Source: Apium graveolens
Lineage: Eukaryota > Streptophyta > Magnoliopsida > Apiales > Apiaceae
Length of the DNA: 64,000 bases
Assembly (NCBI RefSeq): GCF_009905375.1
Contig: NC_133657.1
Coordinates: forward strand, 44,194,192 to 44,258,191
Reading direction: 5' to 3'
In this document: one piece after another, positions 12,292 to 24,355 of the stretch
How positions within the stretch are numbered: the first letter of the stretch is position 1
How the letters are laid out: the number at the start of each line of letters is the position of its first letter
Notes under the pieces: model-generated
Seen by the model: the letters and a program-made list of their open reading frames with translations, nothing else
Databases searched by the model: none
Told to the model about the DNA's origin: nothing
Program-made: the position numbers and the translations under genes

Positions 12292-13638
12292 ATAAGGATT
12301 CCGTCCTCGGAATCAGTAGAAGAAAGCACTAAGGGTTTTGTTACCACTTCCCAATCTTGCATATGTAACTTTTCTCAAAATTTCAAATAACACTGAAATT
12401 TCTTATGTCACATATTTATCACGGAATCTTCACTCTGCACCATTGTTCAATTCACATCCTTTGACCAATTTCTCAATGGAATTACTTTTACTGATTGCGA
12501 GAAAGAAGAATGGAGAGAAAGATAAAGAAAAAGAAAAAGAAAGAGAAATATAAATAAATAGATAGAGAAATAAAGAAATAGACTGACTTCGCTATACGCC
12601 ACTAATATTTTAATCACATTGCAATCCACTGTTGTTGTTGGTAATCCCAACACATAGCCTTGCTTTGACTTGACCAAGGTAACTCAACCCAACTTGATTG
12701 GCATACCTTCGAATATTTCAGATGGTAAAATTATGGAATTTCAAAGAGAAAAGAATTTCATATCATAACAGGGCCAAAATCTGAATTTGTGAAAAATTTA
12801 TTATTGAAATAAAAGAATAACTGAGAGATCAATATGATCAAATGAACTTGGTATTGTGTACCTAAATTAAGACACTACTAAAGGTTGTTAACCTTCTTGT
12901 AGTCACAACACACACAAGTGATGGCGTCCCATCCAACTTCTATCACACAGACAGGTATACCTTGTGTCCCATATAATTAGGGTTGTTCATCTCAGTCAGA
13001 ATGAAAGAATATCAACGGAATCCAAAATCAAATGAATAAAACTGATAAGATTTAAAAGATGATATTTCTGAAGGAAATGAAATCCAGATAACAAAATCTT
13101 GGCACAAAATGAGCAAGTGAAGTCACATCACCAAGAAACTGTCCACCGTATAAGAAAAGTGGAAGTTAAATTATCATAATTTGGCGGAGTTATCAAAACC
13201 TATAAATAGGTTTCACGACAACCTCTACACGGTACGTGATTGAAAACGGATGTTAGGGAATATATCATTTAACCAATATCTCTTTTTGAGAGATGTCAAA
13301 AGAATTTATAGAAGGAGAAGGTATTGCCAAAGTCTTAATTCTTATCTTCTATTTGAACTCTTCTGTTGACTCGTCATTCAATTCTAGACACTTCTTCATG
13401 TTCTAAGGATATCGATAATCTTCATCATCGTTGAATCGTAGTAGCCTCGGAAGATTCCATGATAGAAGTTTATAGCTTCCCGGAGTTCCATCTAGCTCAG
13501 CACAATCATCTCAAACGAATGCGCCAATCTTAACTTACTTGTTGGTACTATATCCAATAATCCAACAGGAACTCGATATGAGCTCAAGCGTCCTCACATA
13601 TCTATACACACTCTCGTTTCTAGTTTACTATAACCTCA

Positions 13639-13650
13639 GCTCTGATACCA
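13639..13650 (-). promoter_or_regulatory. LARD primer-binding site (initiator Met tRNA type)
   Basis: The minus strand reads TGGTATCAGAGC, the standard complement of the initiator methionine tRNA 3' end. It lies three bases inside the 5' LTR that starts at 13654. It is identical in core to the Sirevirus site at 16192. Confidence 0.88.
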
Positions 13651-13653
13651 ACC

Positions 13654-15576
13654 TGTAACGCCCCCAAATCCGGGGTCAGAGGATTTGGTTGTCACGATGA
13701 AACCTCAATCCAAATTAACCTGTTTAAATAAAATGCAAATGCCAGCGGAAGATATTTAGCATCTATGACCCCAAACTAATCCAAGATCTTTTAAGGTTAC
13801 AGTTCTAGAAATAAGAATTACAAATTCCACAAAAAAATTTCACTTTCTTTTACTTTCTCTTAAAACTCTTTCCAACAGATTCCAAAACTCAAAACTTAAC
13901 CCGCTAGTATAACTTTGAAAAGAAGTATACTAGGCCCAAATATACAATACACAATTGTAATATAATATATATAAAAAGCTTTACATAATAGAACTTACAC
14001 TAGTTCCGCAAACCCTGGAGCAACCACCTTCCAAAAACTTCTTCCTTCGCTTTCTCGAATTACGCGGCTAAACAGCGCAAGCTAATCCTCACTGGAGGTT
14101 AATTTTAAAAACACGCAAGTATGAGCGGAAGAAATGCTCAGCAAGTTCAGTATAGCATATAGATGGTCTTTTGATATAAAACCGACATCTGCACTAGGGC
14201 AGAACATTTAATATCATAATTGATGAATCAAAAAATTTAGTTAAAATCAGATAATTGTTTCTCACTATATTCAAAACCCTTTGGATAATTTCGAGCGAAA
14301 TGATTCAGCAATACTTTGAATCTTGACGAGAATAAAACTCGTAAAACAGTATTTACGGAAATATCGTAAACAACAATAACATGAAACAATGATTATGGAG
14401 TGGATCATAAACTCATTCAAAACTCAACTCTTGATCTTAATATTCATTTTGATGTCATATCAAATTAGATATCAATATGAACTTTGATGCTCACAACCTA
14501 CCCGCGCTAAAATATGGAAGTCAACATCAATCATCTGTATAAATACCACCTTTGATATTTAACAACAGCTTAAATATCAACATCAATCAGCAACTGAATT
14601 AAAACTGCATTTCACCTTTTATTCAAAACAAAAAAACTGGATAGCCCACACATAATTATAACAGTCAAATACAGGACTCTTGACCCACGTACACACATAA
14701 TTCACATAGCATGTATGCACATAACTCACATATCATACCATTCATATAACACATGGATTGGTTCGTCAAAAGGTCCGACTCGGTACGTTTAAAACAGAAA
14801 TAGGATCAAAAATATGATTTATCGATCAATTATCGACTCAAAATGACTCGTAAAGCAAGTGATCTTTTTAAACAAAAGAATTTGGGTCTCAAAAGTATTT
14901 TTAATGAAAGCGGAATATTTTTCTGAGTCTAGACGCGCTCGTTTCGTATTAAACGGACAAATGGTCTATTTGTTACGAATAAAATAAGAATAAATGAGAA
15001 TAAATTAATTAATAACATTAATTAATTTTTAAATACCAAAATATAATTTTAAAAAGCTTAAAATTAATTTTTAGGAATTATTTAAATTAATTATAAATAA
15101 TTTATATTTTATTTAACTATTTATAAATAAAATCAATTAAACAAATAATTTAATCAATTAATTAGATTCATAAATAATTAACTAAAACGAATCATAAATA
15201 ATTACATCAAATTGGATTTTAAAAATAATAAAAGAAAATGATTTTTGGAATTTAAAATAATTCAATCAATTATTAAATAATTAACCAAATTCATTTATTT
15301 TTTTTGGAAATTAAAATGATTTTTAGAATTAAAAACTGAATTTTGATTTATATTTAAAAGGAAAATCTGCAAAAATAGATTTGAAATTGGGGCTAGGGTT
15401 TAGGAAGATCGAACCTGGGTCGCAACCGGGTCGAACTCCGGGTCACCAAGAACGGAAACGGGTTGCGAAGAACCCAGTTTCCGGCAAGGTTACTGGCACA
15501 GGAAAAAGTTATGGCCGACACTGACCAGGGCTAAAACGGGTTTGTTCCAACTGATTCTTGCACCATAATCACCCTA
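13654..15576 (-). repeat. LARD 5' LTR, outer segment left of the Sirevirus
   Basis: Matches the first part of the left LTR (7835 on). At 14644 the copy jumps from sequence matching 8824 to sequence matching 9675, an 850-bp deletion with a shared gat at the junction. It ends with CCCTA (15572-15576), the left target duplication of the Sirevirus. The continuation is at 28850-30497. Confidence 0.9.
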
Positions 15577-16189
15577 TGTTAGATATATTTGATAATGTCA
15601 TGGCTAATATGTTTTATGTTTAGATTTCAGATCTTATTTGAACATAACAAATCAGTACTTAACTGATCAGTACTTATACTAGACGTCAGAACTTAAGGGA
15701 TATCAGTACTTATGTTATCAGGAGATAAGCATCAGGAGATAGATATCAGAACTTAAGTGCTGAAGGACGATCAGATAAGGACAGTAGCTGATTAAAGTTA
15801 AGAAGATCAAGATAAACATAAGAAGAGATATGCATGAAGAAGGAATTCCGTAAAGAATGGAATACTTGGAAGGAAAGATATCTGATTGATATATATTAGG
15901 AAGCAGAATTATATTCCATATCAATTAGCGATTATCTTGTAACTGTGTAATATATAAACACAGACATAGGGTTTACACTATAAGTGTTATCATTATCGAG
16001 AATATTATTTACTGTAACCCTAGCAGCTCTCGTGATATTTTGTTCATCACTGAGAGATAACAGTTCCAGATTGTAACAGAGTTTATTGTTTCAATAAAGT
16101 TTGTTTTCTGTTACATAAGTTCTTGAAGTTTGATTTGATTGTAATAAACACTGTATTCACCCCCTCTACAGTGAAAGTGTGACCTAACA
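15577..16189 (+). repeat. Sirevirus 5' LTR (613 bp)
   Basis: Contains five copies of TCAG(T/A)ACTTA between 15652 and 15755. A TATA box TATATAAA lies at 15951-15958 and an AATAAA polyadenylation-type signal at 16093-16098, giving a clear U3-R-U5 layout. Two mismatches to the 3' LTR were seen, near 15643 and 15679. Confidence 0.93.
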
Positions 16190-16191
16190 AG

Positions 16192-16204
16192 TGGTATCAG
16201 AGCC
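16192..16204 (+). promoter_or_regulatory. Sirevirus primer-binding site
   Basis: TGGTATCAGAGCC begins two bases after the LTR end and is complementary to the initiator methionine tRNA, as in most plant copia elements. Confidence 0.92.
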
Positions 16205-16244
16205 TTCTGTTAACACACATACAGTTAAAGATCCAAACACAATC

Positions 16245-18581
16245 ATGTCTGACACAGAAACTCCAACTAAGCCTACCAAAACTGAGGAATCATCAAAGAC
16301 ATCAACTCAGAGTCGATATGAGACTATCAGAGTTCCCATATTGAGACCATCTGAATATCCCATATGGAAGGTAAGGATGACCATGTTTCTGGAAGCAACA
16401 GATCCAGAATACCTTGATAGAATCAAGGAAGGGCCTCACAAACCTACCAAGCTCGCTGTTGTAGTTGCAGGTGAAGCAGCAAAGACCGTACCAAAGGAAA
16501 AGAGTGATTACACTGCTGAAGATATAGCATCTATTGCTAAGGATGCCAAGGTACGACACTTATTGCATAGTGCCATTGATAATGTAATGTCAAACAGGGT
16601 AATCAACTGCAAGACTGCTAAGGAGATATGGGATGCACTGGAGACAAGGTGTCAAGGAACTGAAACAGTTAAGAAGAACAGGAAGACAATACTCACTCAA
16701 GAGTATGAACACTTTGACTCTAGGACTAATGAGTCATTGACTGATGTATATGATAGATTTGTCAAACTCTTGAATGACTTGTCATTGGTTAATAAGGAGT
16801 ATGATCTTGAAGATACAAACCTTAAATTCCTGTTAGCTCTTCCTGAATGTTGGGATTTGAAGGCAACAACAATAAGAGACAACTACAATCTTGATGAAAC
16901 AACTCTTGATGAAATCTATGGAATGCTCAAGACTCATGAACTTGAGATGGAACAAAGAAGCAAGAGGAAAGGAGGAAAGTCAAGGACAGTTGCTCTCAAG
17001 GCTGAAGAGGAATCCCCCAAACCACCTTCCTCAAAGAAAGACAAGGGTAAAGCTCTTATCATAAAGTCTGATACTGAGTCATCAGGTTCTGAGAGTGATG
17101 ATGACTCAGATTCTGAAAGCTTGCCTGAAACTGATGCTGATGAGGAGATGATGAAGCTGTGTGCTCTTATGGTGAAAGGAATCACAAAGATTGCATACAG
17201 GAAGTTCAGGAAGGGAAAGAAGTTTTCCAGGAAAGGCATAAGTTCTGATAAGAAGAATTTCAGAAGATCTGAAGGAAGAGGAGGAAAGTCTGACAGAGGA
17301 GATTACGCTAATGTTAAATGTTATAATTGTGGTGAGAAAGGCCACATATCTCCTGATTGCAAGAAGACCAAGAGTGACAAAGGAAAAGCTCTTGTCACAA
17401 AGCAGAAAAGCTGGACAGACACCTCAGACTCTGAAAGTGAGGAGAACTATGCATTGATGGCAAATGCTGATAAATCAAGTTCTGAGAGCAGTTCTGAAGC
17501 TGCTGAAACAAAGGTACCTCAGACTACTTATGCTTTTCATACTGATGATATTAATGAGTTGAGAAGATATCTTAAAACCATGTTTGTTAGTTATAGAGAT
17601 CAAACTTTAACATGTGAAAGATTAACTTCTGAAAATCTTGCTTTTAGGAAAAGAAATGATTTCTTAGAAAAAGAGTTAGTCATGTTCCATCAAACTCAGA
17701 AGGATAGAGATGATGCTTTTTATGTTAGGGATGAAGTGCTAAAAATGAATGAATCTCTAAAAACTGAGTTAGAAAAGGAGAGAGAGATTATCAGAACTTG
17801 GACTAACTCTGGCAAAACAACTCAAAATTTGCTAAGCAGTGGAAACTGGAAAGAGGGCTTAGGTTATGGAGAAAATAAAAATGAAAAAGGAACTGTAGAA
17901 ATTAAGCCTGTTGATAAGCAAAAGCCAAAGTTAAAACCTGTTAAGTTTGTAACTGAAAAATCTGAAAATGAGAAATCAGAAGTTAAAAAGGAATTAGCTT
18001 CTGACAAACTAAAACAGGAAAAGACAGCTGAAGTTAACATAGGCTTAATAACAAAGAAGCAGCTTAAGCATAAGCTGAAAGATGTTAAGAATGCAAACAA
18101 GGTAAAATCACCTAGGAAAAACAGGAATGGAAAGGAAGGTGTGAATAAAAGCAATAACTATAAATCTGTTCCTGATGCTCCTAGGAAAGCATGTCATAAC
18201 TGTGGAAGTTCTAACCATCTGGCTTCTTTTTGCAGGAAAAATAAGAATATTAACTCCTTATCTACAAAATCAGGAGTTAAGAGTCAGTCTGTTAGATACA
18301 AACCACAAGATCCTTGTTTTCATTGTGGTAGTTTATGGCATTCCATTTATACTTGTAAGGAATATCATAGTTTGTACTATGATTATTATCAAATAAAACC
18401 TTCTTTAAAGAAAGTTTCTGTTGTTCCTTCTAGTGTAAGTTCTGATTCAAAGTCTGGTAGTATAAGTTCTGATAAGAACACTGTTAACATAAAATCTGAT
18501 GCTAAATCCGCTGCAAATGTTAACAAACCTAAAAAGGCCAAAGGATCCAAGCAAGTCTGGGTCCTTAAAACTAATAATTAG
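16245..18581 (+). CDS. Sirevirus gag polyprotein
   Basis: Nucleocapsid/capsid protein of about 778 residues. I start it at the first ATG (16245), because an upstream GTG frame begins inside the primer-binding site. Roughly residues 30-260 resemble the copia gag (UBN2-type) domain. Three CCHC knuckles follow: CYNCGEKGHISPDC near 358, CHNCGSSNHLASFC near 648 and CFHCGSLWHSIYTC near 690. Between them are acidic Ser/Asp-rich repeats and a long charged, coiled-coil-like segment. The gag is larger than in most copia elements, as expected for Sireviruses. It ends at TAG 18579-18581. Pol follows in the same frame after a second stop, TGA 18591-18593. Confidence 0.92.
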   Translation: MSDTETPTKPTKTEESSKTSTQSRYETIRVPILRPSEYPIWKVRMTMFLEATDPEYLDRIKEGPHKPTKLAVVVAGEAAKTVPKEKSDYTAEDIASIAKDAKVRHLLHSAIDNVMSNRVINCKTAKEIWDALETRCQGTETVKKNRKTILTQEYEHFDSRTNESLTDVYDRFVKLLNDLSLVNKEYDLEDTNLKFLLALPECWDLKATTIRDNYNLDETTLDEIYGMLKTHELEMEQRSKRKGGKSRTVALKAEEESPKPPSSKKDKGKALIIKSDTESSGSESDDDSDSESLPETDADEEMMKLCALMVKGITKIAYRKFRKGKKFSRKGISSDKKNFRRSEGRGGKSDRGDYANVKCYNCGEKGHISPDCKKTKSDKGKALVTKQKSWTDTSDSESEENYALMANADKSSSESSSEAAETKVPQTTYAFHTDDINELRRYLKTMFVSYRDQTLTCERLTSENLAFRKRNDFLEKELVMFHQTQKDRDDAFYVRDEVLKMNESLKTELEKEREIIRTWTNSGKTTQNLLSSGNWKEGLGYGENKNEKGTVEIKPVDKQKPKLKPVKFVTEKSENEKSEVKKELASDKLKQEKTAEVNIGLITKKQLKHKLKDVKNANKVKSPRKNRNGKEGVNKSNNYKSVPDAPRKACHNCGSSNHLASFCRKNKNINSLSTKSGVKSQSVRYKPQDPCFHCGSLWHSIYTCKEYHSLYYDYYQIKPSLKKVSVVPSSVSSDSKSGSISSDKNTVNIKSDAKSAANVNKPKKAKGSKQVWVLKTNN

Positions 18582-18593
18582 TGGTCTTTTTGA

Positions 18594-21500
18594 TTGCAGG
18601 GCAACAGGAAAAATATTTTAGTTCTGGACAGTGGATGTTCAGGACATATGACTAGAAATAAGGCCCTGCTATCAGACTTTGTGGAGAAAGCTGGCCCAAG
18701 TGTTTCTTATGGAGATGGCAACATTGGAAAAACTTTGGGATATGGCAATATCAATCTTGGGAATGTCATCATTAAAGATGTAGCTCTGGTCTCAGGACTT
18801 AAACACAACTTACTGAGTATAAGTCAAATCTGTGACAGAGGTTATCATGTTAATTTCTTTGCAGAACATTGTGAAATAGTTAGTAAATCTAAAGAAAAAA
18901 TTGTTCTGAAGGGATTCAGGCGTGGTAACATTTATGAAGCTAAGCTTTCAACAAGTTCTGATGGTTCTGCAATCTGTTTAGTGAGTAGAGCCTCAACTGA
19001 AGAAAGCTGGAATTGGCACAAGAAACTCTCTCATTTAAACTTCAACAAGATAAATGAACTGATCAAGAAAGATCTTGTGAGAGGACTGCCAAAATCAGTG
19101 TTTGTTCCTGATGGTCTTTGTGACTCATGTCAGAAGGCTAAACAAAGAAAATCTTCATTCAAGAGCAAGACTGAATCATCAATTCTTGAGCCTTATTATC
19201 TAGTTCATGTTGATCTATTTGGTCCAGTGAATGTCATGTCTATTGCAAAGAAGAAATATGCGTTGGTCATAGTAGATGAGTTCACCAGATACACATGGGT
19301 GTATTTCTTGCACACAAAAAGTGAAACTGCATCTATCCTGATTGATCATGTCAAACATCTGGATAAATTGATCAAAGATTCTGTGAAAATTTTGAGGAGT
19401 GATAATGGCACTGAATTCAAGAATCTGATAATGGAAGAGTTCTGCAAAAATCATGAAATAAAGCAGGAATTTTCTGCTCCTGGAACTCCACAGCAAAATG
19501 GAGTTGTTGAAAGGAAGAATAGAACTCTCATTGAAGCTGCACGAACAATGCTTGAAGAAGCAAAGCTTCCAACCTATTTCTGGGCTGAAGCTGTACAGAC
19601 TGCTTGTTTTACTCAAAATGCAACACTCATTAACAAGCATGGAAAAACACCATATGAGATGGTGAAAAACAAGAAGCCAAATCTCAAATACTTTCATGTA
19701 TTTGGATGTAAGTGTTTTGTTCTCAAGACTCATCCTGAACAGCTATCCAAGTTTGATCTAAAAGCTGATGAAGGAATCTTTGTTGGATATCCACTTTCTA
19801 CAAAAGCCTTCAGAGTCTATAATTTGAGAACAAAAGTGGTCATGGAATCTATCAATGTCTCTTTTGATGACAAGAAGATCACTGGACTTGAAGATTGCAT
19901 TGATCATGATCAGCTGAGATTTGAAAATGAAGATTCATATTCTGATACCTCAAGTCCTGACAGTCTAAGCCCTGATACTGTAAATTCTGATGGATTAAAC
20001 TCTGATGTTATTGAAACTGTGGTGACTACGTCAAAGGAAGATGCACCAATGCAGGGGGAGCATACTCAAGATATTATCACATCTCAAGAAGCATCAGAAC
20101 ATACATCTGACTCTTCAAATTCTGATTCGTCAAGTTCTGATAAGCCAAGTACTGACAGTACTGAAAATCTAAATACTGAAGGATCCAACTCAGAGAGCAT
20201 AGTTTCAGGAGGAGCATCAGAAAATGAAACCGAAGACAGCATGAATCATGGGGGAGCATCCAGTTCTAGAGAAAATCTTCCATCTGCAAGGAAGTGGACA
20301 AAATCACATACACCTGATTTGATAATTGGAAATCCTGAGGCAGGTGTCAGAACTAGAACAGGTACTTCGAATGAATGTCTTTACAATTCTTTTCTCTCTC
20401 AGTCTGAGCCAAAGAAAGTGGAAGAAGCTCTTCAAGATGCTGATTGGGTGCAAGCAATGCAGGAAGAGTTGAATCAATTTGAAAGAAACAAAGTCTGGAC
20501 CTTAGTGCCAAGACCTAAGAATAGATCGGTTGTTGGTACAAAGTGGGTATTCAGAAACAAAACTGACAGTGATGGCATAATTGTAAGGAACAAGGCAAGG
20601 CTGGTTGCAAAAGGATATTCTCAACAGGAGGGAATTGACTATGATGAAACATTTGCGCCAGTTGCTAGGTTAGAAGCCATAAGGATATTCATGGCTTATG
20701 CTGCTCACAAAAAGTTTACTGTCTTTCAAATGGATGTGAAAAGTGCTTTTCTCAATGGAGAATTGGAAGAGGAAGTATATGTTGAACAACCTCCAGGCTT
20801 TGTAGATTCCAAACATCCAGATTATGTCTACAGGCTTGATAAAGCACTTTATGGACTTAAGCAAGCTCCTAGAGCATGGTATGAGACTTTAGCTCAGTTT
20901 CTTCTGGAAAGTGGATTCAACAGAGGAACTATTGACAAAACACTGTTCTATCTCAACCATGGCAAGGACTTACTTTTGATCCAGATTTATGTTGATGATA
21001 TTATTTTTGGGTCTCCAAATGACAAACTTTGCAAAAAGTTTGCCAAACTAATGCAGTCAAGATATCAGATGAGTATGATGGGAGAACTTAGTTATTTTCT
21101 GGGCCTTCAAGTCAAGCAGAGTGAAGAAGGAACTTTTATTTGTCAATCTAAGTACACCAGAAACTTGCTGAAGAAATTTGGAATGCAAGACTGTTCAAGT
21201 GCATCCACTCCCATGGCCACTGCAACAAAACTGGATAAGGATACTGGTAATTCAGTAGATATTACTGATTACAGAGGTATGATTGGCTCACTTCTCTATC
21301 TAACTGCTAGTAGACCAGATATCATGTTTGCTACCTGTCTTTGTGCAAGATTTCAAGCAGATCCAAGAGAACCTCACTTAACAGCTGTAAAAAGAATCTT
21401 TAAGTATCTTAAAGGAACAGCTGATCTAGGATTATGGTATCCTAGAGAATCAGATTTTAAATTAATAGGTTACTCAGATGCAGATTTTGCAGGTTGCAAA

Positions 21501-21944
21501 ATTGACAGGAAAAGCACAAGTGGTAGCTGCCAATTTCTTGGAGGCAGGTTGGTTTCTTGGTATAGCAAGAAACAAAAGTCAATTTCCACATCAACTGCAG
21601 AAGCAGAGTATATTGCTGCAGGAAGCTGCTGTGCACAGATTCTTTGGATGAAGAATCAGTTACTGGATTATGGGTTAACATATTTCCAAATCCCTATTTA
21701 CTGTGATAATCAAAGTGCTATTGCTATGACAGGTAATCCAGTTCAACACTCTATGACAAAGCACATCAGCATCAGGTACCATTTCATCAGGGAACATGTG
21801 GATGAAGGTACAGTGGAATTGCATTTTGTTCCCACAGATCAACAAGTAGCAGATATCTTCACAAAACCACTGTGTGAAGCTACCTTTACAAAATTGGTAA
21901 ATGAACTTGGAATGATTTCAGGTTCTTTCTCTAAATCTGCTTAA
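18594..21944 (+). CDS. Sirevirus pol (protease-integrase-RT-RNase H)
   Basis: A 1116-codon open frame with no defects. Protease LDSGCSGHM is at residues 10-18. The integrase HHCC zinc region spans about 140-185. The catalytic core has Asp in VHVDLFGPV near 203, SDNGTEF near 270 and Glu in [10 protein letters not shown] near 305. RT shows [11 protein letters not shown] near 712 and YVDDIIFGS near 799. RNase H shows YSDADFAG near 959 and [14 protein letters not shown] near 1000. The frame has no ATG at its start, so it must be reached from gag by readthrough or splicing. The sequence ttttgattgcag just before 18600 looks like a 3' splice site. Confidence 0.95.
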   Translation: MQGNRKNILVLDSGCSGHMTRNKALLSDFVEKAGPSVSYGDGNIGKTLGYGNINLGNVIIKDVALVSGLKHNLLSISQICDRGYHVNFFAEHCEIVSKSKEKIVLKGFRRGNIYEAKLSTSSDGSAICLVSRASTEESWNWHKKLSHLNFNKINELIKKDLVRGLPKSVFVPDGLCDSCQKAKQRKSSFKSKTESSILEPYYLVHVDLFGPVNVMSIAKKKYALVIVDEFTRYTWVYFLHTKSETASILIDHVKHLDKLIKDSVKILRSDNGTEFKNLIMEEFCKNHEIKQEFSAPGTPQQNGVVERKNRTLIEAARTMLEEAKLPTYFWAEAVQTACFTQNATLINKHGKTPYEMVKNKKPNLKYFHVFGCKCFVLKTHPEQLSKFDLKADEGIFVGYPLSTKAFRVYNLRTKVVMESINVSFDDKKITGLEDCIDHDQLRFENEDSYSDTSSPDSLSPDTVNSDGLNSDVIETVVTTSKEDAPMQGEHTQDIITSQEASEHTSDSSNSDSSSSDKPSTDSTENLNTEGSNSESIVSGGASENETEDSMNHGGASSSRENLPSARKWTKSHTPDLIIGNPEAGVRTRTGTSNECLYNSFLSQSEPKKVEEALQDADWVQAMQEELNQFERNKVWTLVPRPKNRSVVGTKWVFRNKTDSDGIIVRNKARLVAKGYSQQEGIDYDETFAPVARLEAIRIFMAYAAHKKFTVFQMDVKSAFLNGELEEEVYVEQPPGFVDSKHPDYVYRLDKALYGLKQAPRAWYETLAQFLLESGFNRGTIDKTLFYLNHGKDLLLIQIYVDDIIFGSPNDKLCKKFAKLMQSRYQMSMMGELSYFLGLQVKQSEEGTFICQSKYTRNLLKKFGMQDCSSASTPMATATKLDKDTGNSVDITDYRGMIGSLLYLTASRPDIMFATCLCARFQADPREPHLTAVKRIFKYLKGTADLGLWYPRESDFKLIGYSDADFAGCKIDRKSTSGSCQFLGGRLVSWYSKKQKSISTSTAEAEYIAAGSCCAQILWMKNQLLDYGLTYFQIPIYCDNQSAIAMTGNPVQHSMTKHISIRYHFIREHVDEGTVELHFVPTDQQVADIFTKPLCEATFTKLVNELGMISGSFSKSA

Positions 21945-23349
21945 ACTTGTTCTATGTTATCAGACTTTATGATCAGTATTTACAGAATTAATCTCTTTGT
22001 ATATTCTGTGCATTAATTGATAAATGTTTTTAAGTACTGACTGTTGTCGGATACATATCTCTTAACTCTAATAAGTGATATATCTGTTTAAGTAATCATT
22101 CTATCCTATGAGGATAATTGTGCTAGATACTGACCTACTAGTCTTCAATAAACAAATGATCCCATGAAAGAAGTAATTATTTCTGTGGAAATCTTATGAC
22201 ACAAGCAAATTCTGATACTTGAGCTTAGTTTAGTTTACTTTGTTCATCTTATTACTAAGTCCCAAATTAGAATAATGCTACTCATCTGTTTAAATTCTGA
22301 TTCTAGTAAAACTGCTGAATGTACTAAGTGCTGATCAACCTCACTTATCAAAAGAAAAAAAAATCAAAGAATAATATCAGGTACTCCTTTGAGATCTAGA
22401 GTAAAAATGTGAATGGGACGACCCAAGTGCATAGCTGGTATTAAGTAAATATGCATTAGAAAAGCAAAATATTTTTCTTGGTGACTGTTCACACTCTATG
22501 ATTACTGGAGAAATACTCTGATAATAGCATAAATTCTGATAAGCAGTCGTGACTCACTTACACTGAGAAGCCACTGTAAAAGAGAATTTTAAAGATGCAT
22601 AAAATTAGCACAAAAACAGTTGAGGTGGACTCATGCATGAACTCATTTATCAGTAGGTTTCAGGATAATGACAGCTCTTTAGCAAAATTTTAATTCTGAC
22701 TTATTTCTAAGATGTACTGAAGTAAATCAGACTTTACTCTTTATTAGTTATTTAGCTTAATGCACACACAAATCACTCCATATGAATGATGAAATTTTTG
22801 TGGTGGTCTATGTTCTTTTAGACAAACAGTCACTGTGTCCCTTTGCACAAATTCTGAGGACACGTTCTAGTTATATGGTCTGATGATTAAGTCCTGAAGA
22901 CTATAACTCAGAACTTGTATGAAAACTTACTAAGATAGATATTCCTTGTTCGAGTTAAGACATTATGTTCTGATGACTGTTAAGTTCTGGTATAGGTCTA
23001 AGTTCTGATTTTTCAGTCTAACCCTTTACTTGACTTATCTGTGAGTAAAATTTGGTAACAGTCTCAGATTAATTTCGAAATGTTGAAGTGGAAGATTAAT
23101 AGTCTATGGTTAAAATATAATGGCACTCTTCCTTGAACAGTTCACTCTTGTTACATGTGCACATTCCTTTCCAATGACTATTATTCTTTTTCAAGTCTAG
23201 GGAGACGAGGTAGACTTAACTCTATCTGTCAGCATTAAATATCTTCGCGTCTCCTGGCATTCTCTTGCCTATATAATCAGCCACTTCACTTTAGCCCTTT
23301 CATCAATTTTTCTCACAATCGTAACTTCATATTCTTTTTCAAAAGCATC
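21945..23349 (+). other. Sirevirus spacer between pol and the small ORF
   Basis: About 1.4 kb without a long open frame. It is sprinkled with copies of (a/g)(a/g)(a/g)ttctgat, the same motif that is dense in the coding parts and appears inverted in the LTR. A TATA-like TATATAA at 23270-23276 lies 74 bases before the next ATG. Confidence 0.65.
23270..23276 (+). promoter_or_regulatory. Candidate internal TATA box
   Basis: TATATAA within a locally more GC-rich stretch (gcgtctcctggcattc just upstream), followed by a pyrimidine-rich leader and the ATG at 23350. It could drive a subgenomic transcript for the small ORF or the 3' ORF. No expression evidence is available here. Confidence 0.45.
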
Positions 23350-23625
23350 ATGGTTCGATACAACATGTTTTTGAATTACCAAAATTTTCATATGGAGCTT
23401 AGCTGCGCCGACTGGCAGCAGGAGTGGCATGTAACTTCCATTCCTGAAGAGATATGGGGCTCTGTCCCACAGGAGGTGCTGAACCAACTTCTGTTCTTCG
23501 AGATGGACTACCAGCTTCATCTTGATCGATTGGAGGCGGAACGGCGGGAAGCTATCCGTCAGCAAGAGCGAATCATTCGACTCGCTATCTTGTTTGTCGA
23601 AGATAGGAAGAGGAAGATGACTTAA
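23350..23625 (+). CDS. Small Sirevirus ORF of unknown function (91 aa)
   Basis: Starts with a true ATG 74 bases after a TATA-like box and ends TGA... at 23623-23625 (taa). The protein is rich in Trp and Gln at the start (DWQQEWHVTSIPEEIWG). It ends in a strongly charged helix (LDRLEAERREAIRQQERI) that should form a coiled coil. I recognise no family. Base composition is more GC-rich than the spacer around it. An open frame of 127 codons on the other strand overlaps it, but the promoter and leader point to the plus strand. Coding status is inferred, not shown. Confidence 0.45.
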   Translation: MVRYNMFLNYQNFHMELSCADWQQEWHVTSIPEEIWGSVPQEVLNQLLFFEMDYQLHLDRLEAERREAIRQQERIIRLAILFVEDRKRKMT

Positions 23626-24355
23626 TCTCGTCTTCTTCCTGTTCTTCTTCATCCTCAGCTTTGTCAGGCTTCTTAGCTAGGACTAAGGCTGTTGATGTTA
23701 GATTTAGAAGCTTAGGACAAGAATGTAAAAGTTCTGATGTAATTTCAATTTCATCAATGTATTATTTTGATATATTAATGGAATTTGTTTTAAGTCTTAT
23801 GATCTTGTCTCTGAGAAATTTTGATACGCATTGATAAATTCTGATAAATATTCTGATGATCGTATAAATTGTGTCTGATTTTAAGTTCTGATACTGTTTT
23901 ATCAGTACTTACTTAACTGATTGATTTTACTCATTCTCACACACATTTTTTTGCAGAGTAAAATATTTGAATTAGTGGGAACAGTTTCAATTTTAAATTA
24001 AAACTGATTCACCTTGATTAATGGAATCTAGGTAAGTGAAACGGTTTGTTTTTCCTTGAAAAACTGCAAGTGGGTGGTAATTATTCCTTATTTACCGTGC
24101 CCATTACTTTTTGCTTTCTCTATGTAAAACAGGTGTCAAGGTATTTCCCACTACTTTTAAATGCATGTCTGCCATGTGTCCTCAACGGTTACTTTTTGTG
24201 TATAAGTAAAAGAGAGCAAAGATTGTCAAATCTTTTATTTACCATTATATTTTATCTCTCTCTTTACTTTTAATCTCTCTCATCTCCTGACGATTTTCTT
24301 TTCAGAGGCATTTTCTCAAACACATTACAGGTTACCGTTCTCTTATCAAAACATA
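23626..24355 (+). other. Leader region of the Sirevirus 3' ORF
   Basis: No convincing gene. Just before the 3' ORF, two sequences look like 3' splice sites: gattttcttttcag ending near 24305 and cacattacag ending at 24330. Both are followed by the ATG at 24356 with no other ATG between. A spliced subgenomic RNA would be a natural way to express the 3' ORF. A TATA-like gtataagtaaa is near 24198. Confidence 0.5.

Larger units (their letters stand above)
12280..13653 (-). other. LARD internal domain, non-coding (1374 bp)
   Basis: Lies between polypurine tract and primer-binding site. I see no gag, protease, RT or integrase motif in any frame. It includes a purine-rich simple stretch on the plus strand (about 12501-12585, many gaaaga and aaagaaa units) and otherwise unremarkable AT-rich sequence. 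It may hold packaging or dimerisation signals, but that is inference from the family type only. Confidence 0.75.

Noticed and set aside
16192..16204. tRNA-like TGGTATCAGAGC sequences as RNA genes
   Set aside because: These are primer-binding sites next to LTRs; no cloverleaf is present.
23269..23652. 127-codon minus-strand ORF over the small Sirevirus ORF
   Set aside because: The TATA box and leader are on the plus strand and I see no promoter on the minus strand; kept as an open alternative only.
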